Assembly (NCBI RefSeq): GCF_020379485.1
Contig: NC_063452.1
Coordinates: 41,283,148-41,347,147, forward strand
Direction of reading: 5' to 3'
Length of the DNA: 64,000 nucleotides
From: Brassica napus
Taxonomy: Eukaryota > Streptophyta > Magnoliopsida > Brassicales > Brassicaceae
Below, piece after piece: positions 46,130 to 56,764 of this stretch (the first letter of the stretch is position 1; the number at the start of each line of letters is the position of its first letter). Position numbers and translations under genes: made by a program. The notes under the pieces were generated by a model. The model ran no database searches and was not told the DNA's origin. It saw nothing but the letters and a program-made list of their open reading frames with translations.

Positions 46130-46739
46130 TACAAAATCACTTAGTTGTACCAGTTACACTAATTAAATTAAAAAAAATATTACTAGTTCTACCAGCAAGC
46201 CTAGTTATACAACGACAACACCATCTCATTAAATAGTTATACAAAATACTTCTCTAGTTATACCAGTCAGACTACGTATAAGAAGCGTAGTTATACCAGT
46301 TATATTACTTATAAAAAAGTGGTTTTACTAGTTATCGTGAATCTGTTTACCACATATTATTACCAGTTGCACAATTTTCACTCTTTTAGTTGTACTAGTA
46401 ATTCAATACTCAGTTATACTAGTTAGACTAATTATACTTTTCATAGTTATACCATATATACCAGTTATATTAGTTATAAGAAGTGTGGTTGTACTAGTTA
46501 TACTAGTTCCATTGATTCTGTTTTACAACATATTATTACCAGTTGAACTAGTTTCATCCTTTTAGTTGTACTAGTTATTCAATACTCAGGTGTATTAGAT
46601 AAACTAATTATACTTTTGATAGTTGTACCAGTTATATTATTTATAAGAAGTGTGGTTGAACTAGTTATATTAGTTCCATTGATTATGTTTACAACATATT
46701 ATTACCAATTGAACTAGTTTTATTCTTTTAGTCGTACTA
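46130..46739 (-). repeat. MULE-A motif array 4 (reverse), in intron 1
   Basis: Many reverse copies: CTAGTTATACCAGT, TAGTTGTACTAGTTAT, GTGGTTGTACTAGTTATACTAG. Two larger blocks (about 46395-46510 and 46555-46690) are themselves near-duplicates. The array continues after the LTR insertion at 54256-54275. Confidence 0.88.
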
Positions 46740-47984
46740 TGTTGGGGTCAAAATCGGTCACGATGGAATCAATGTCTGAAATTCCGTAAAAATCGGCATG
46801 AACGTTTTTACGAGAAACAAATCTTTGAAAAAGATTTATTTTTACGAAGAATCTTGCGGAGAAAACACATTCACGAAAAATCGGAGAAAAGCCCGAAAAA
46901 AGTTGCACGGTCGCTACGAAGCGACCGAGCGCACGTCCCGCTCGGTCGCTACGTAGAGACCGAGCTAGAGCCAAGCTCGGTCGCTACGTAGCGATCGAGC
47001 GTCCGTTCCGCTCGGTCTCTACGTAGCGACCGAGCGGGACGTGCGCTCGGTCGCTTCGTAGCGACCGAGCGTCCGTTCCGCTCTGTCGCTACGTAGAGCC
47101 AAGCTCGGTCGCTACGTAGCGATCGAGCGTCCGTTCCGCTCGGTCGCTACGTAGCGATCGAGCGTCCGTTCTGTTCGGTCGCTACGTAGCGACCGAGATA
47201 GAGACCGAGCGTCCGTTCTGCTTGGTCGCTACGTAGCAACCGAGCTCTTCCGAAACGTCGATACGACATTAGTCCATGCATTCTCGTCTACCCTTCGATG
47301 CTATCTCCCAAAGACCGTAGCGAACCCATTTCATGTTTCCCGCCATTCTAAGTCAGAAGACGCCCCAAAGGGACCTAAGACATGACTCGAGGCCCAACTT
47401 ACGATTTCTTAACCAACAGCCCGTAAGCCGCATGACAGTTTACGCTTGGTTCGCAAGGAAAGATAAATGTCAAGTTTCCGCGGATAAATACGAAATTTTA
47501 AAGATAATTACGAAGATCGGAAAAAATGGAATATCTCCATTTTTATGCTATGACGGCTTAAGGGCAGAAGAGGAAAAGCGTAAACCGACCTAAGAGCCAG
47601 TATATAAGGAGTCCTAGGCGAGAGGCATGAAAGGAGAACTTTTTCAGAGCAAACTTATCACTTAGAGCAATTAGGCAACTTTCCGTTTTTTGTTATTTGG
47701 AGCTGCGACTCAACTAGGTTTTGCAGTCTTAGGTTGTTAGAACTAGGAATCTCGCCGACAGCTCTCATAGCTGAGGCTTCTACCTTCTTGTAACGCTCAT
47801 ACGCGAATTCGGAATAAAACTCCTTTTGCTCTCTTTTTACTATTTTTGTACTTTGTCGTTGATATCTCGTGTTCTGATTGCTTAGCGTGTGGTATTAACA
47901 AATCTCCGGGACCTTTGGGAAATTAGGGTTTTCCTAGTTTCCTAATTTAAACGGAAATCGACAGTATGAATTTTGGTTCCCACA
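46740..47984 (+). repeat. left LTR (1245 bp)
   Basis: It includes about ten degenerate palindrome units (46906-47245), a TATA box (AGTATATAAGGAG, about 47600-47612) and an AATAAAACTCC polyadenylation-like signal (about 47812). Compared with the right LTR it lacks about 82 bp near 47350 and has many more palindrome units. Confidence 0.92.
46906..47245. repeat. LTR palindrome array
   Basis: Units are variants of CTCGGTCGCTAC|GTAGCGACCGAG (a 24-bp palindrome), separated by GCGTCCGTTCCG-like spacers. Some units are fused or shortened (CTACGTAGAGACCGAG, CTACGTAGAGCC). Confidence 0.92.
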
Positions 47985-48058
47985 GTTTGGCGCTAGAATG
48001 AGGGGGGGGGGGGTACGGATCAATCTAACTCTCAACCACAAAACGCTTGATCAAAACA

Positions 48059-48262
48059 ATGTCTGGAAATACGAAAGACAAAATCGCAGTTCGCAACAAC
48101 GCTGGTAAGACAACCCCAGCCGCCACTACGCCTATGGCCAACGCTTGCGCAAACGTCATAGTGCCTAAAAAAAATCGAAAGAACCTAGCCGCGACTTTTC
48201 GCCAACAGGAAGTGCTACGAAACGAGCTTGCGATTTCTCTTTCTAAACATAAAGGAAAATGA
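48059..48262 (+). CDS. short gag-like N-terminal ORF (67 residues)
   Basis: ATG at 48059, just after the primer-binding region and a 12-base G run. It reads MSGNTKDKIAVRNNAGKTTP, then a basic K-K-N-R-K-N-L-A-A-T-F-R-Q-Q-E stretch, and stops. The place and the start wording suit the N terminus of a gypsy gag, but the capsid and zinc-knuckle parts are absent. The ORF may be a leftover, or a short peptide without function. Confidence 0.4.
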   Translation: MSGNTKDKIAVRNNAGKTTPAATTPMANACANVIVPKKNRKNLAATFRQQEVLRNELAISLSKHKGK

Positions 48263-48446
48263 TAAATTTTATCAAATCCCGTAAGTTTGGCTCATTTCCG
48301 AGCTAAAGAAGTTTCAATGCGTAAGGGTTTTACCAAAACATGTTTTCCGAAAACCTTTCGGAAGGGTAAAAATTGTTCTCCCAAAAACCGCAGAAAACCC
48401 CTAGGTTAATCGCGGAAAAAGGAAGCGCGGCAAATCGATCACACAG

Positions 48447-48855
48447 CTCGGTCGCTACGTAGCGATCGAGCTCTAGCCAAGCTCGGTTGCTACGTAGTGA
48501 CCGAGCACGCACAAGGCTCGGTCGCTACGTAGCGACCGAGCTCCAGCCAAGCTTGGTCGCTACGTAGCGACCGAGCACGCACACAGCACTGTTGCTATGT
48601 AGCGACCGAGTACGCACACAGCTCGGTCGCTACGTAGCGACCGAGCACGCACACAGCTCGGTCGCTACGTAGCGACCGAGCACTCACACAGCTCGGTCGC
48701 TACGTAGCGACCGAGCACGCACACAGCTCGGTCGCTACGTAGCGACCGAGCACTCACACAGCTCGGTCACTAGGTAGCGACCGAGCACACACACAGCTCG
48801 GTCGCTACGTAGCGACCGAGCACGCACACGGCTCGGTCGCTACGTAACGACCGAG
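48447..48855. repeat. 12 x 35-bp array of a 24-bp palindrome
   Basis: Unit starts fall at exactly 48447, 48482 and so on in 35-bp steps up to 48832. Each unit is the 24-bp palindrome (half-site CTCGGTCGCTAC and its complement) plus an 11-bp spacer such as CACGCACACAG. Several copies are perfect; others have one to four changes. TACGTA lies at the centre of each unit. Confidence 0.97.
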
Positions 48856-48885
48856 CTCAAGCCAACTCTCCACTCACTACGTAGC

Positions 48886-49440
48886 GACCTGTAAGGCCTC
48901 AGAAAGGTCCTCCTTTGCGTTCTCGTTTGAATCCTCATCGAAACGCTTTTCGTTTCGTCTCAATCGGAGTTTCCGTTGAGATTTTTCGACGAAAACAAGT
49001 AGGAATCTTCTTGGCTTGCTTCCACTCGCTACGTAGCGACCTGTCAGACCTTAACTCACTACATAGTGACCTGTCAGGACTCAGAAAGGTCCTCCTTTGG
49101 GTTCGCTTTTGAATCCTCATCGAAACGCTTTTCGTTTCGTCTCAATCAGAGTTTCCGTTGAGATTTTACGACGAAAACAAGTTGGACTCTTCTTGGCTTG
49201 CTTCCACTCTCTACGTAGCGACCTGTCAGACCTTCACTCACTACATAGCGACCTGTCAGGCCTCAGAAAGGTCCTCCTTTAGGTTCTCTTTTGAATCTTC
49301 ATCGAAACAATTTTCGTTTCGTCTCAATCGGAATTTCCGTTGAGATTTTACGACGAAAACAAGTAAGACTCGTCTAAACTCCTTTGCTTGCTCCTACTCG
49401 CCCTTATCTCCACCTTTGTGTTCTCCTTCAAATCTCGATC
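48886..49440 (+). repeat. 182-bp tandem repeat, three copies
   Basis: AGAAAGGTCCTCCTTT recurs at 48901, 49083 and 49265 (182-bp steps). Each copy also has ATCGAAACGCTTTTCGTTTCGTC-like and GAGATTTTACGACGAAAACA blocks and half-palindrome pieces (CTACGTAGCGACCTGTCAG). Confidence 0.93.
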
Positions 49441-52400
49441 GAAACGTCTCTTGTTTCGTCTTGATTTGAGTTACCATTGAAACTTTATAATAAAAAAAAA
49501 CCCGCAAAGAGTTGTTTTCTCGCATGGATTCAGATTAATCGTATAAAACGGCAACGAATAAATTAACACCTTAGCCGCCTCAACTATACGATTACATTGA
49601 ACCTTTTTATAAAAATTGACGTCGTATCTAAGGAGAAGATAACAGTCAAGTTCGGAAGATAAATGTCAAGTTTCAAAGATAAACACCAATATCGGAAATG
49701 GCGAACATACACGAGAAGAGGAAGGGGAAAAGAGCAAGCAAAACTGAGAAGAGACAAAACTGCATCTTCGAGAGAACTAAGGTATTTCCGACTTGAAATT
49801 TTTGAAATCAGACTTGGAATTTTCGTAGGAAATTACTAAGAAATAAAAACGCCTTTGAGATGCCATAGAACTTTAGGGAACGTAAAACCTAGGTGGATAG
49901 TCTAGCGAATTAAGTCTTAAGCGATTTTTCCTGTCTCGATATATTGTTCCATAACTGTTCATCCAGATCTTGCAAACCGATCTAAACTCTCCGAAAATCG
50001 AGAAACGATCGCCACGCATATCAAGCACGCTTCCTAAAGAGAGAAAAAACTAGAGACATGAACGTCGTCTTAAAACAGATTCGTTTCTGGCAATTTTCTC
50101 GGAACCGACATATTCCAAGTCGTAAACGTGGAAACAACCAAATCACAGTCCAAACGTCGTCTTTAAATCGTCCCGAATTATCGATCATTCCAAACCTCAG
50201 AAGAAGAAACGTACACAACCCTTCAAAGTATAGGTTCAACCGTTTTCTTTCGTAAAAAAAAAAAGAGGGGGGAGTAGGTACGTACACTATACTCGTATAC
50301 TCCCAAACTTCAAAAACTTCTGCAAATCGTCAAGAAAACGATTTTGTCAAAACAAATCGTCCAGACTAGGCAAACGACAATCTAATATTCGTCTAAACGC
50401 TAGCAACATATCCAGACGATCATGAACATAAATCTCAAAGACTATACATCATTTCTTGTCGCAATCATGCGTGCAGAAAACCTGTACCAATATCAAACTA
50501 AACTCGACGATTAGCCAAAGTATTGAAGCCCTTTCCGGCTTTAGAAAGCCAGTTTCGTTTAAATTTTTTTACGAGAAATCTTCAATCACCAAAGCATTTC
50601 TTTCAGTTTCCGTTGTACCAAGTGAGTCACGAAAAAGCGTCGAAAACATTTGCGATGAAGAAAACTCGAGAATAGATGTAGCATCGTGCACATTAAAAGG
50701 AACACTTTCCTCCCGATGGTTAGCTACACCCACCTCTGGTTGACCAATTCGTTCCAGAAACGAATGTGTCATGAGAATCCTCTCAGAAAACCTATGAAAA
50801 ACTTTCTGCGACTAGATCATAATGAAATATGCTTCGGTAACACTCCATGAGTAACTCCAAGCAGCTTTCACCTAAGATCGAAATCACAGCGGAAACGTTT
50901 CTCGTAAAACCCGCAGAAACAACGCTACTTTGACATATGTATACATATCACCGATTTAGAAACTTCGTAAAACCGGTCCCCATTACTTACGCGAAAAATC
51001 CTTCGTACAATCAGACCAAGTCTTACGAAGAAACTTTCTAAAGTTAACATAACAGGCTTTATAAAGAAGTATGTTTTGTATAGCAAACGCAAACTTGTAA
51101 ATCTGATTTTCGATGATCAATCTAAATTTTATCTCTTCGCATTACGATCTAATAGATCTCATTTTTTAGCCCTGCGGCTCGCTGGCTTCTGCCTTTCTTT
51201 TCCCTCGGTCACATCCGAGAAGGCAGTCATCCCGCCGCTGATTCCACACTGGTTATTTAGCAAACCTCTTGCGTTTCGTCTTCCGCAGACAAAAAAAAAA
51301 AAAAAAAAAAACTCTATCTTCATAAGACTATAGGTCACATTATACGAAATATTCGTCGTATAACTGAAACCTAGAGCGGAGAATCGTTTTCTACGACTTT
51401 CGGCCATATTAGCATGGATAACCCCGGCAAACTTCGCCTATCGATCTCGACAAGCACTCTTTGGCCCTCGGTCAATTACGCCTTCCACTAAAAGTCCAAA
51501 CCAATATTTGCCATCCCCTTTAAGGACGATCGTAAACTAACATGACCTTAAATGTTAAAGTACCATGGTCTAATCCTTGACCTACAACATCCTTGGCTAT
51601 CTGAGTGAACACATCCCTCACACTAAGCCAAACTATTTGAGAAACCATCGCTCCATCACTTAACGGCTAAGCGACAATCTACGATTTGTCTAAAAACGTT
51701 GTGTGACTATTAAGAGAATAATTATCGTATAGCCCACAGACGGAAGTCATATGATAATACGCTCCACAATTCACTTTAAGTCCGCAACGTTTTACCCATA
51801 ATACGCGGCATGTAAGGAAAAATTTGTAACAAAGCTTCTAGAGCTATACGAAACATCCTAAAAAATGCACGAAATAGATCTCGGAAGGCCAACACTTCAC
51901 AAAGCACTATGAAGGAAAACGCTTCTTCCCATGGACAAATTTACGCGACACCTCAGTCCTAACTCCTCGATCGCAAATCAAATTATTAGCATCCAAACAG
52001 GAACAACAATTTTCGCTGCGAACATCCGTAGTCAAACAAGAACGTTTCTCAAACGCAGGGCTAAGACTAAACCCTTGCAACATCGCGAAACATCTTCAAG
52101 CCCGCGAACATTTCAAGCACGAAACGCGGCATACGAAAAAATAACAAATCTTCAGCCTCGCGAGACGTCGCAGACGCCTGAAGATTCGTTCTTCGACGAA
52201 ATTTCCTTCCTCGATAAATATACTTTCTTGGAAGACCAAACAGTCATACGCACTAACATCTTCTCAAAACATATCCTTCGCGAAGACTCGAAACGGTATT
52301 TTTTACCATTAAATTTGTTGCTGATCACAACAAACTCTTAACATCCTAAACAGACTTAGCCATCTCATGGAGATGACTCTCGTACATCCGACACAAGGAT

Positions 52401-53154
52401 AATAGTGCTATAAAAGAAACCCAAAATTTTTGGTCAGCACTTCCAGGAGGCTTAAAAATTGTCCTTGGAGAGATGCTCGGTTCCAACCATACAAGTCGTA
52501 TAAGCCGAGAACCTATCGCGGACTTTAAATCGGTATGGAATCAGGATAAAACTGAAACGGGATACGTAAGTCGAATTATTCATCGCACCCTCTAAAACCA
52601 GAAGTAAACCTAAGTCTTGCCCTAAACCCAGCGCACTGGTCTCTAACATCTCTAGACATAAAATCAAAAACCTTGATACGAGATCCCAAAATTTGTCTCT
52701 TTGCCAATATTCGAGCGTCTTCAGAAATCCTGCAAGTTTACACACTGAAGAAAACTCTCGAAACAGATCACAGATATAGCAGTTCACACAGAGTTAGATT
52801 ACGAGATGACAACTCGTAGTCATCCTTCTACACCCATATAAAATGCCATCGGCAGCAACACGCCTGATAACCTCTACATAAAAACTAGACCGTAAAGGTC
52901 TCCTGGAAAACAAGTCATAAGAACCTTAACTCCACGACGAACTACGAAAGGCTTGATCCCTTCAACAAGGGTACGTAGGCAGCCGTCATAAGGCTCAGCC
53001 CCAATCTTATCGCGTTCTAGAGCGAGAAGACAACTTACCACGGACTTTTTCGACCATTAATTCCGCCTAACTCACCTAACTTTCCTAACTTGCCAAGCCA
53101 CTCGCTAGAACCTCACGCTATAAGCTCATGGTTCTAACGAGCTAGGGGGCTAAC
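49441..53154 (+). other. long non-coding interior of the LARD-like element
   Basis: About 3.7 kb with many CG dinucleotides but no supported protein frame. It ends with the polypurine tract GAGCTAGGGGGCTAAC (53139-53154). A 20-odd base A run occurs near 51290-51310. Confidence 0.7.
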
Positions 53155-54255
53155 TGTTGGGGTCAAAATCGGTCACGACGGAATCAATGTCTGAAAGTCC
53201 GTAAAAATCGACATGAACGTTTTTACGAAAAACAAATCTTCAAAAAAGATTTATTTTTACGAAGAATCTTGCGGAGAAAACACATTCACGAAAAATCGGA
53301 GAAAAGCCTGAAAAAGGTCGCTCGGTCGCTTCGTAGAAAAGCCTGTAAACACATTCACGTAGCGACCGAGCTTGAGCCAAGATCGGTCGCTACGTAGCGA
53401 CCGAGCGTCCGTTCCGCTCGGTCGCTACGTAGCAACCGAGCTCTTCCGAAACGTCGATACGACATTAGTCCATGCATTCTCGTCTACCCTTCGATGCTAT
53501 CTCCCAAAGACCGTAGCGAACCCATTTCATGTTTCCCGCCATTCTAAGTCATCGATCAAACTTTACTAAAAAACCACGGAAAGTTTGTTCTTTATCGAAA
53601 GAAGCCGTAATAAACGCTTCTAGTCAAAAGACGGCCCAAAGGGACCTAAGACATGACTCGAGGCCCAACTTACGATTTCTTAACCAACAGCTCGTAAGCC
53701 GCATGACGGTTTACGCTTGGTTCACAAGGAAAGATAAATGTCAAGTTTCCGCGGATAAATACGAAATTTTGAAGATAATTACGAAGATCGGAAAAAATGG
53801 AATATCTCCATTTTTATGCTATGACGGCTTAAGGGCAGAAGAGGAAAAGCGTAAACCGACCTAGGAGCCAGTATATAAGGAGTCCTAGGCGAGAGGCATG
53901 AAAAGAGAACTTTTTCAGAGCAAACTTATCACTTAGAGCAATTAGGCAACTTTCCGTTTTTTGTTATTTCGAGCTGCGACTCAACTAGGTTTTGCAGTCT
54001 TAGGTTGTTAGAACTAGGAATCTCGCCGACAGCTCTCATAGCCGAGGCTTCTACCTTGTTGTAACGCTCATACTCGAATTCGGAATAAAACTCCTTTTGC
54101 TCTCTTTTTACGATTTTTGTACTTTGTCGTTGATATCTCGTGTTCTGATTGCTTAGCGTGTGGTATTAACAGATCTCCGGGACCTCTGGAAAATTAGGGT
54201 TTTCTTAGTTTCCTAATTTAAACGGAAATCGACATTGCGAATTTCGGTTCCTACA
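53155..54255 (+). repeat. right LTR (1101 bp)
   Basis: It carries only about three palindrome units (53320-53440), one of them rearranged around CACATTCACGTAGCGACCGAG, and an 82-bp block (about 53551-53632) that the left LTR lacks, bounded by AGTCA on both sides. The same TATA and polyadenylation-like signals are present. Confidence 0.92.
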
Positions 54256-55217
54256 TACTAGTTACACTACGTATATAATTACTACATATTTCTTAGATCA
54301 ACCCTATCATAAATAATTCTAAAACCATTTTAAATTGACTTGTTTACCGTTCTTGGCGTGTCATTATCAACGGCAACCTCGGGTGCGTTTGAATCTCTGT
54401 TGTTAGATCCAATCTCCTCACCGTTCTGGTCATCTACACGATGTGAAGGACTCTTTATGGAAGAGCCTGAGGTTACTCGAGGTTGTTGTGGATTCTAGGC
54501 CTCACTCACTGCATGAGTTGGTGTTGGCAATTTTTGTGGCTGACTCGGAATCAATGGGCGTGGTGTACCCTCGCTATCGCCCTGAGAAGGCAATTTTGCT
54601 GCTGGTGTGGGGGAATGAACGCCTTGATGTTCCGGTGGAGATGCTGCGGTTTCTCTCACACGGTTCTGAGCCCTCTTGGTTGGATTCGACGAGGACCCAC
54701 CGTCCAGACCACTGTCTCGCTTCCTCTTCTTCTCTGTGGTCTCACTCCTCTTCGCCGCATCTCTCTTTTTCTTAACGGCGGCTCTCTTTTTTGCTGCCGA
54801 TTATTTTCTTCTTTTCACGCCGGCGTTCTTCTTCTTCTCCGATGCTCTTGCTTTTTCTTTCTTCTCGGTGAGCCGAGTTTTTGGTGACATTGCACACACG
54901 AAATTGCAGATGGGGATTGTTGTTTTGAGATGATTGTGCTTGAATCTGAGTTTGATTAGAGATGAGAGTTTGAAATCGTGGTGGTTATGGGAGAGAGAGT
55001 TTGAAATCGTGAGTGGGGAAAGATGAAATTGGGAATTTAGGGTTTCCAAGTTGGATCGGGTCAGGTTAATGGTTTTCGGTGGTTGAGTTTGTAAATAAGT
55101 TGAAGTTTCTTGGTTACTTAATCTTTTTCCCCTATTTTCGATTTTTCTTTTTTTAATTTTTAAACAAAAATACATGTGGTCCATAATAGATTTTTTTGAC
55201 CCTTTTATCCCTTCCCA

Positions 55218-56764
55218 GCATTTGATGAAAAAAAGCTGCAGCCAACACAATCAGACAGTAAAATCCGAGGCCAAGCATACATGCAAGCCAAAGCCGAGTC
55301 TTTATTGAGGAAGATGAACCGCCGAGAAGCGCCGCACCACCGCACCTGAAATCAAACAGACAGACACAACCAACACCACTCCACGAATAGCAGTCACGAG
55401 CAGGCCCTAGATGAAGCCCATGAGGCTGGCCAGAACCAAACGCGCCGCCACAGAACCGAGGACCCAGGATAACAAAGCCACAGATCCTTGGTCTCACGCG
55501 CCTCCATATCGGAGAACCCGAAGTAGATCTGCTCTGTCCTACCGGAAACGATGATTTCACCAGACAAACCACCGTGAGATCCAACTGACAGACCTTAAAG
55601 AACCAAGAAAGAGACAAGAGGCGTGATCGAGGAAACACTCCCTTAGACCATAGCCGCTTAGCTCTCCACCGGAACAGGCCCACGAGAGGAGCACACCCTC
55701 GCCGAGAAGGAGGATGAAGGGCATAAAAGAGAGACAGACTCCACTTCGACACCTAGATATGGACCCCAAACCTAAGCTTCCGCACCCACACCTGACCGAG
55801 AAACTTCAAACCCTCTAAATCTCCTAACCTCGCTGCGATTCCAAGACCAAACCAGCAGAGCCGCGGTGAAGGCCAAGCCACATGACAACAAACATATTGG
55901 CTGAGAGAGACAGAGAGAGAAAGAAGCGAGAAGAAGAAGAGAACACAGAACCTTTTCTGGCTGAGCCGACGGCGAAACACTGCATCGGCTACCTAGAAAA
56001 TCAGATCTAGGGTTTTGTCTTCAAGAAAGAGCAGAGAAAAAAAGGAGATATAAGGTTATGCAACAAAATAACATTTGACATAATAGGTTTCGTGGTTCAT
56101 ATTTATTGGTGAGCTTAAGTATTTGTATCCCAAAGAAAATACATGATGATTTACACGGTGAAACACATGATGGCTTACGGTGAAACACATGATGGCTGTA
56201 TTTGTATACTGCATATCCTTAGTCTATTTGACATGCATTTTCGAAATATAAAAGAATGAAAATCGTAAAATGTCCACATTATGGGCTTCGTATATTTGTC
56301 CACATTATCAAATGTAAATAATATTTTGAGATTTTCCGGAGTCAGCTTTACGCCGAAAGACAAAAAATATCTGAAAAAAGAAAAATACAAACAAAAAGCT
56401 CATATCTAGAAATTATTTCGGCTGAAGTAAGAAACTTCACCAGAGCTTCACAATCCTAATTTCAAACCTCTTTAGTCACTATTTTCATTTTGCATTAGTA
56501 TTTCGTCTTTTCTTCCTGAAAATGGGGACTGAAAGAATCACCGAAGTTGCATAAACGTGAATGGAGAAACCTAATGCAAAAGAAAGATTTAGCCAAAATG
56601 TGTGTTTGTTGAAAAAGGGCAACAACATAATGCAACAAAAAGAGAGAGAGAGAGAGACTGATAATTATGCCGACTATTCTAAGTTTCCAACCAAATGAAG
56701 GGAAACAAAAGCTCTTCAGTTTCCGAGTCATACCAATAGCGTTTTTGCTGTTGCAATCAATTTC
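55218..56764. other. unidentified sequence and 3' flank of the AT-hook gene
   Basis: 55230-55990 is GC-richer and holds open minus-strand frames (55752-55153, 55980-55753) that are Cys/Leu/Gly-rich and match nothing I know; it may be an old element. 55990-56480 is AT-rich with small repeats (ACGGTGAAACACATGATGGCT twice near 56155-56200). 56480-56764 would be the 3' leader of the AT-hook gene, with an AG microsatellite near 56640. Confidence 0.5.

Larger units (their letters stand above)
46740..54255 (+). mobile_element. LTR retrotransposon without pol (LARD-like)
   Basis: Both LTRs start TGTTGGGGTCAAAATCGGTC and end GGTTCCCACA/GGTTCCTACA. A perfect 5-bp target duplication TACTA flanks the element (46735-46739 and 54256-54260). 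The left LTR is followed by TTTGGCGCTAGAATGAGGGG (primer-binding region), and GAGCTAGGGGGCTAAC precedes the right LTR. The 5.2-kb interior has no protease, reverse transcriptase or integrase frame, only a short gag-like start. It is a large non-autonomous derivative that must have used another element's enzymes. A link to the Tat/Ogre type of gypsy element is suggested only by the primer-binding region. Confidence 0.93.
43765..54890 (-). pseudogene. DUF1985-type MULE gene, five exons, intron 1 split by an LTR element
   Basis: Exons with good GT-AG borders: 54890-54348, 46081-45326, 45252-45091, 44996-44155 and 44072-43765. All junctions are in phase. Exon 1 begins MSPKTRLTEKKEKARA and is Lys/Arg-rich (nuclear-localisation-like), then Ser/Pro-rich. 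Exon 2 is the DUF1985 domain (FKHIFHMDCTPTRKVMG, WFGVNGVPIRYSIREH). Exons 4 and 5 encode highly acidic repeats. No Ulp1 protease domain follows, although DUF1985 is often linked to one. Stops lie at 54801-54803, 54495-54497, 45133-45135 and 44354-44356, with a shift near 44630. Its function is unknown; a DNA-binding or anti-silencing role is a hypothesis from position and charge. Confidence 0.8.
39333..55217. mobile_element. large Mutator-like element (MULE-A) with transposase and DUF1985 gene
   Basis: Left (39333-39364) and right (55188-55217, reversed) ends share an inverted repeat of about 30 bp, roughly CT-n5-GGGACAAAAGG-n3-AAAAAAATCT. A related pair bounds MULE-B, which supports these ends. 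Without the 7.5-kb LTR insertion it is about 8.4 kb. It carries a mudrA-like transposase (plus strand), a convergent DUF1985-type gene (minus strand) and motif arrays in every non-coding part. I could not establish a target duplication. Both genes are broken, so this copy is not autonomous. The gene pair resembles VANDAL/Kaonashi-type Arabidopsis MULEs; the assignment is by architecture. Confidence 0.8.

Noticed and set aside
48447..48855. CRISPR-like array
   Set aside because: The unit is 35 bp with a fixed, nearly constant 11-bp spacer, in a eukaryotic LTR element; spacers are not unique and no cas gene exists.
54443..54933. plus-strand frames rich in Phe and Leu
   Set aside because: They are antisense to the Lys-rich first exon of the MULE-A DUF1985 gene.
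55153..55980. two minus-strand frames as real genes
   Set aside because: They have no recognisable domain, poor start context and run into the MULE-A end; kept only as unidentified sequence.
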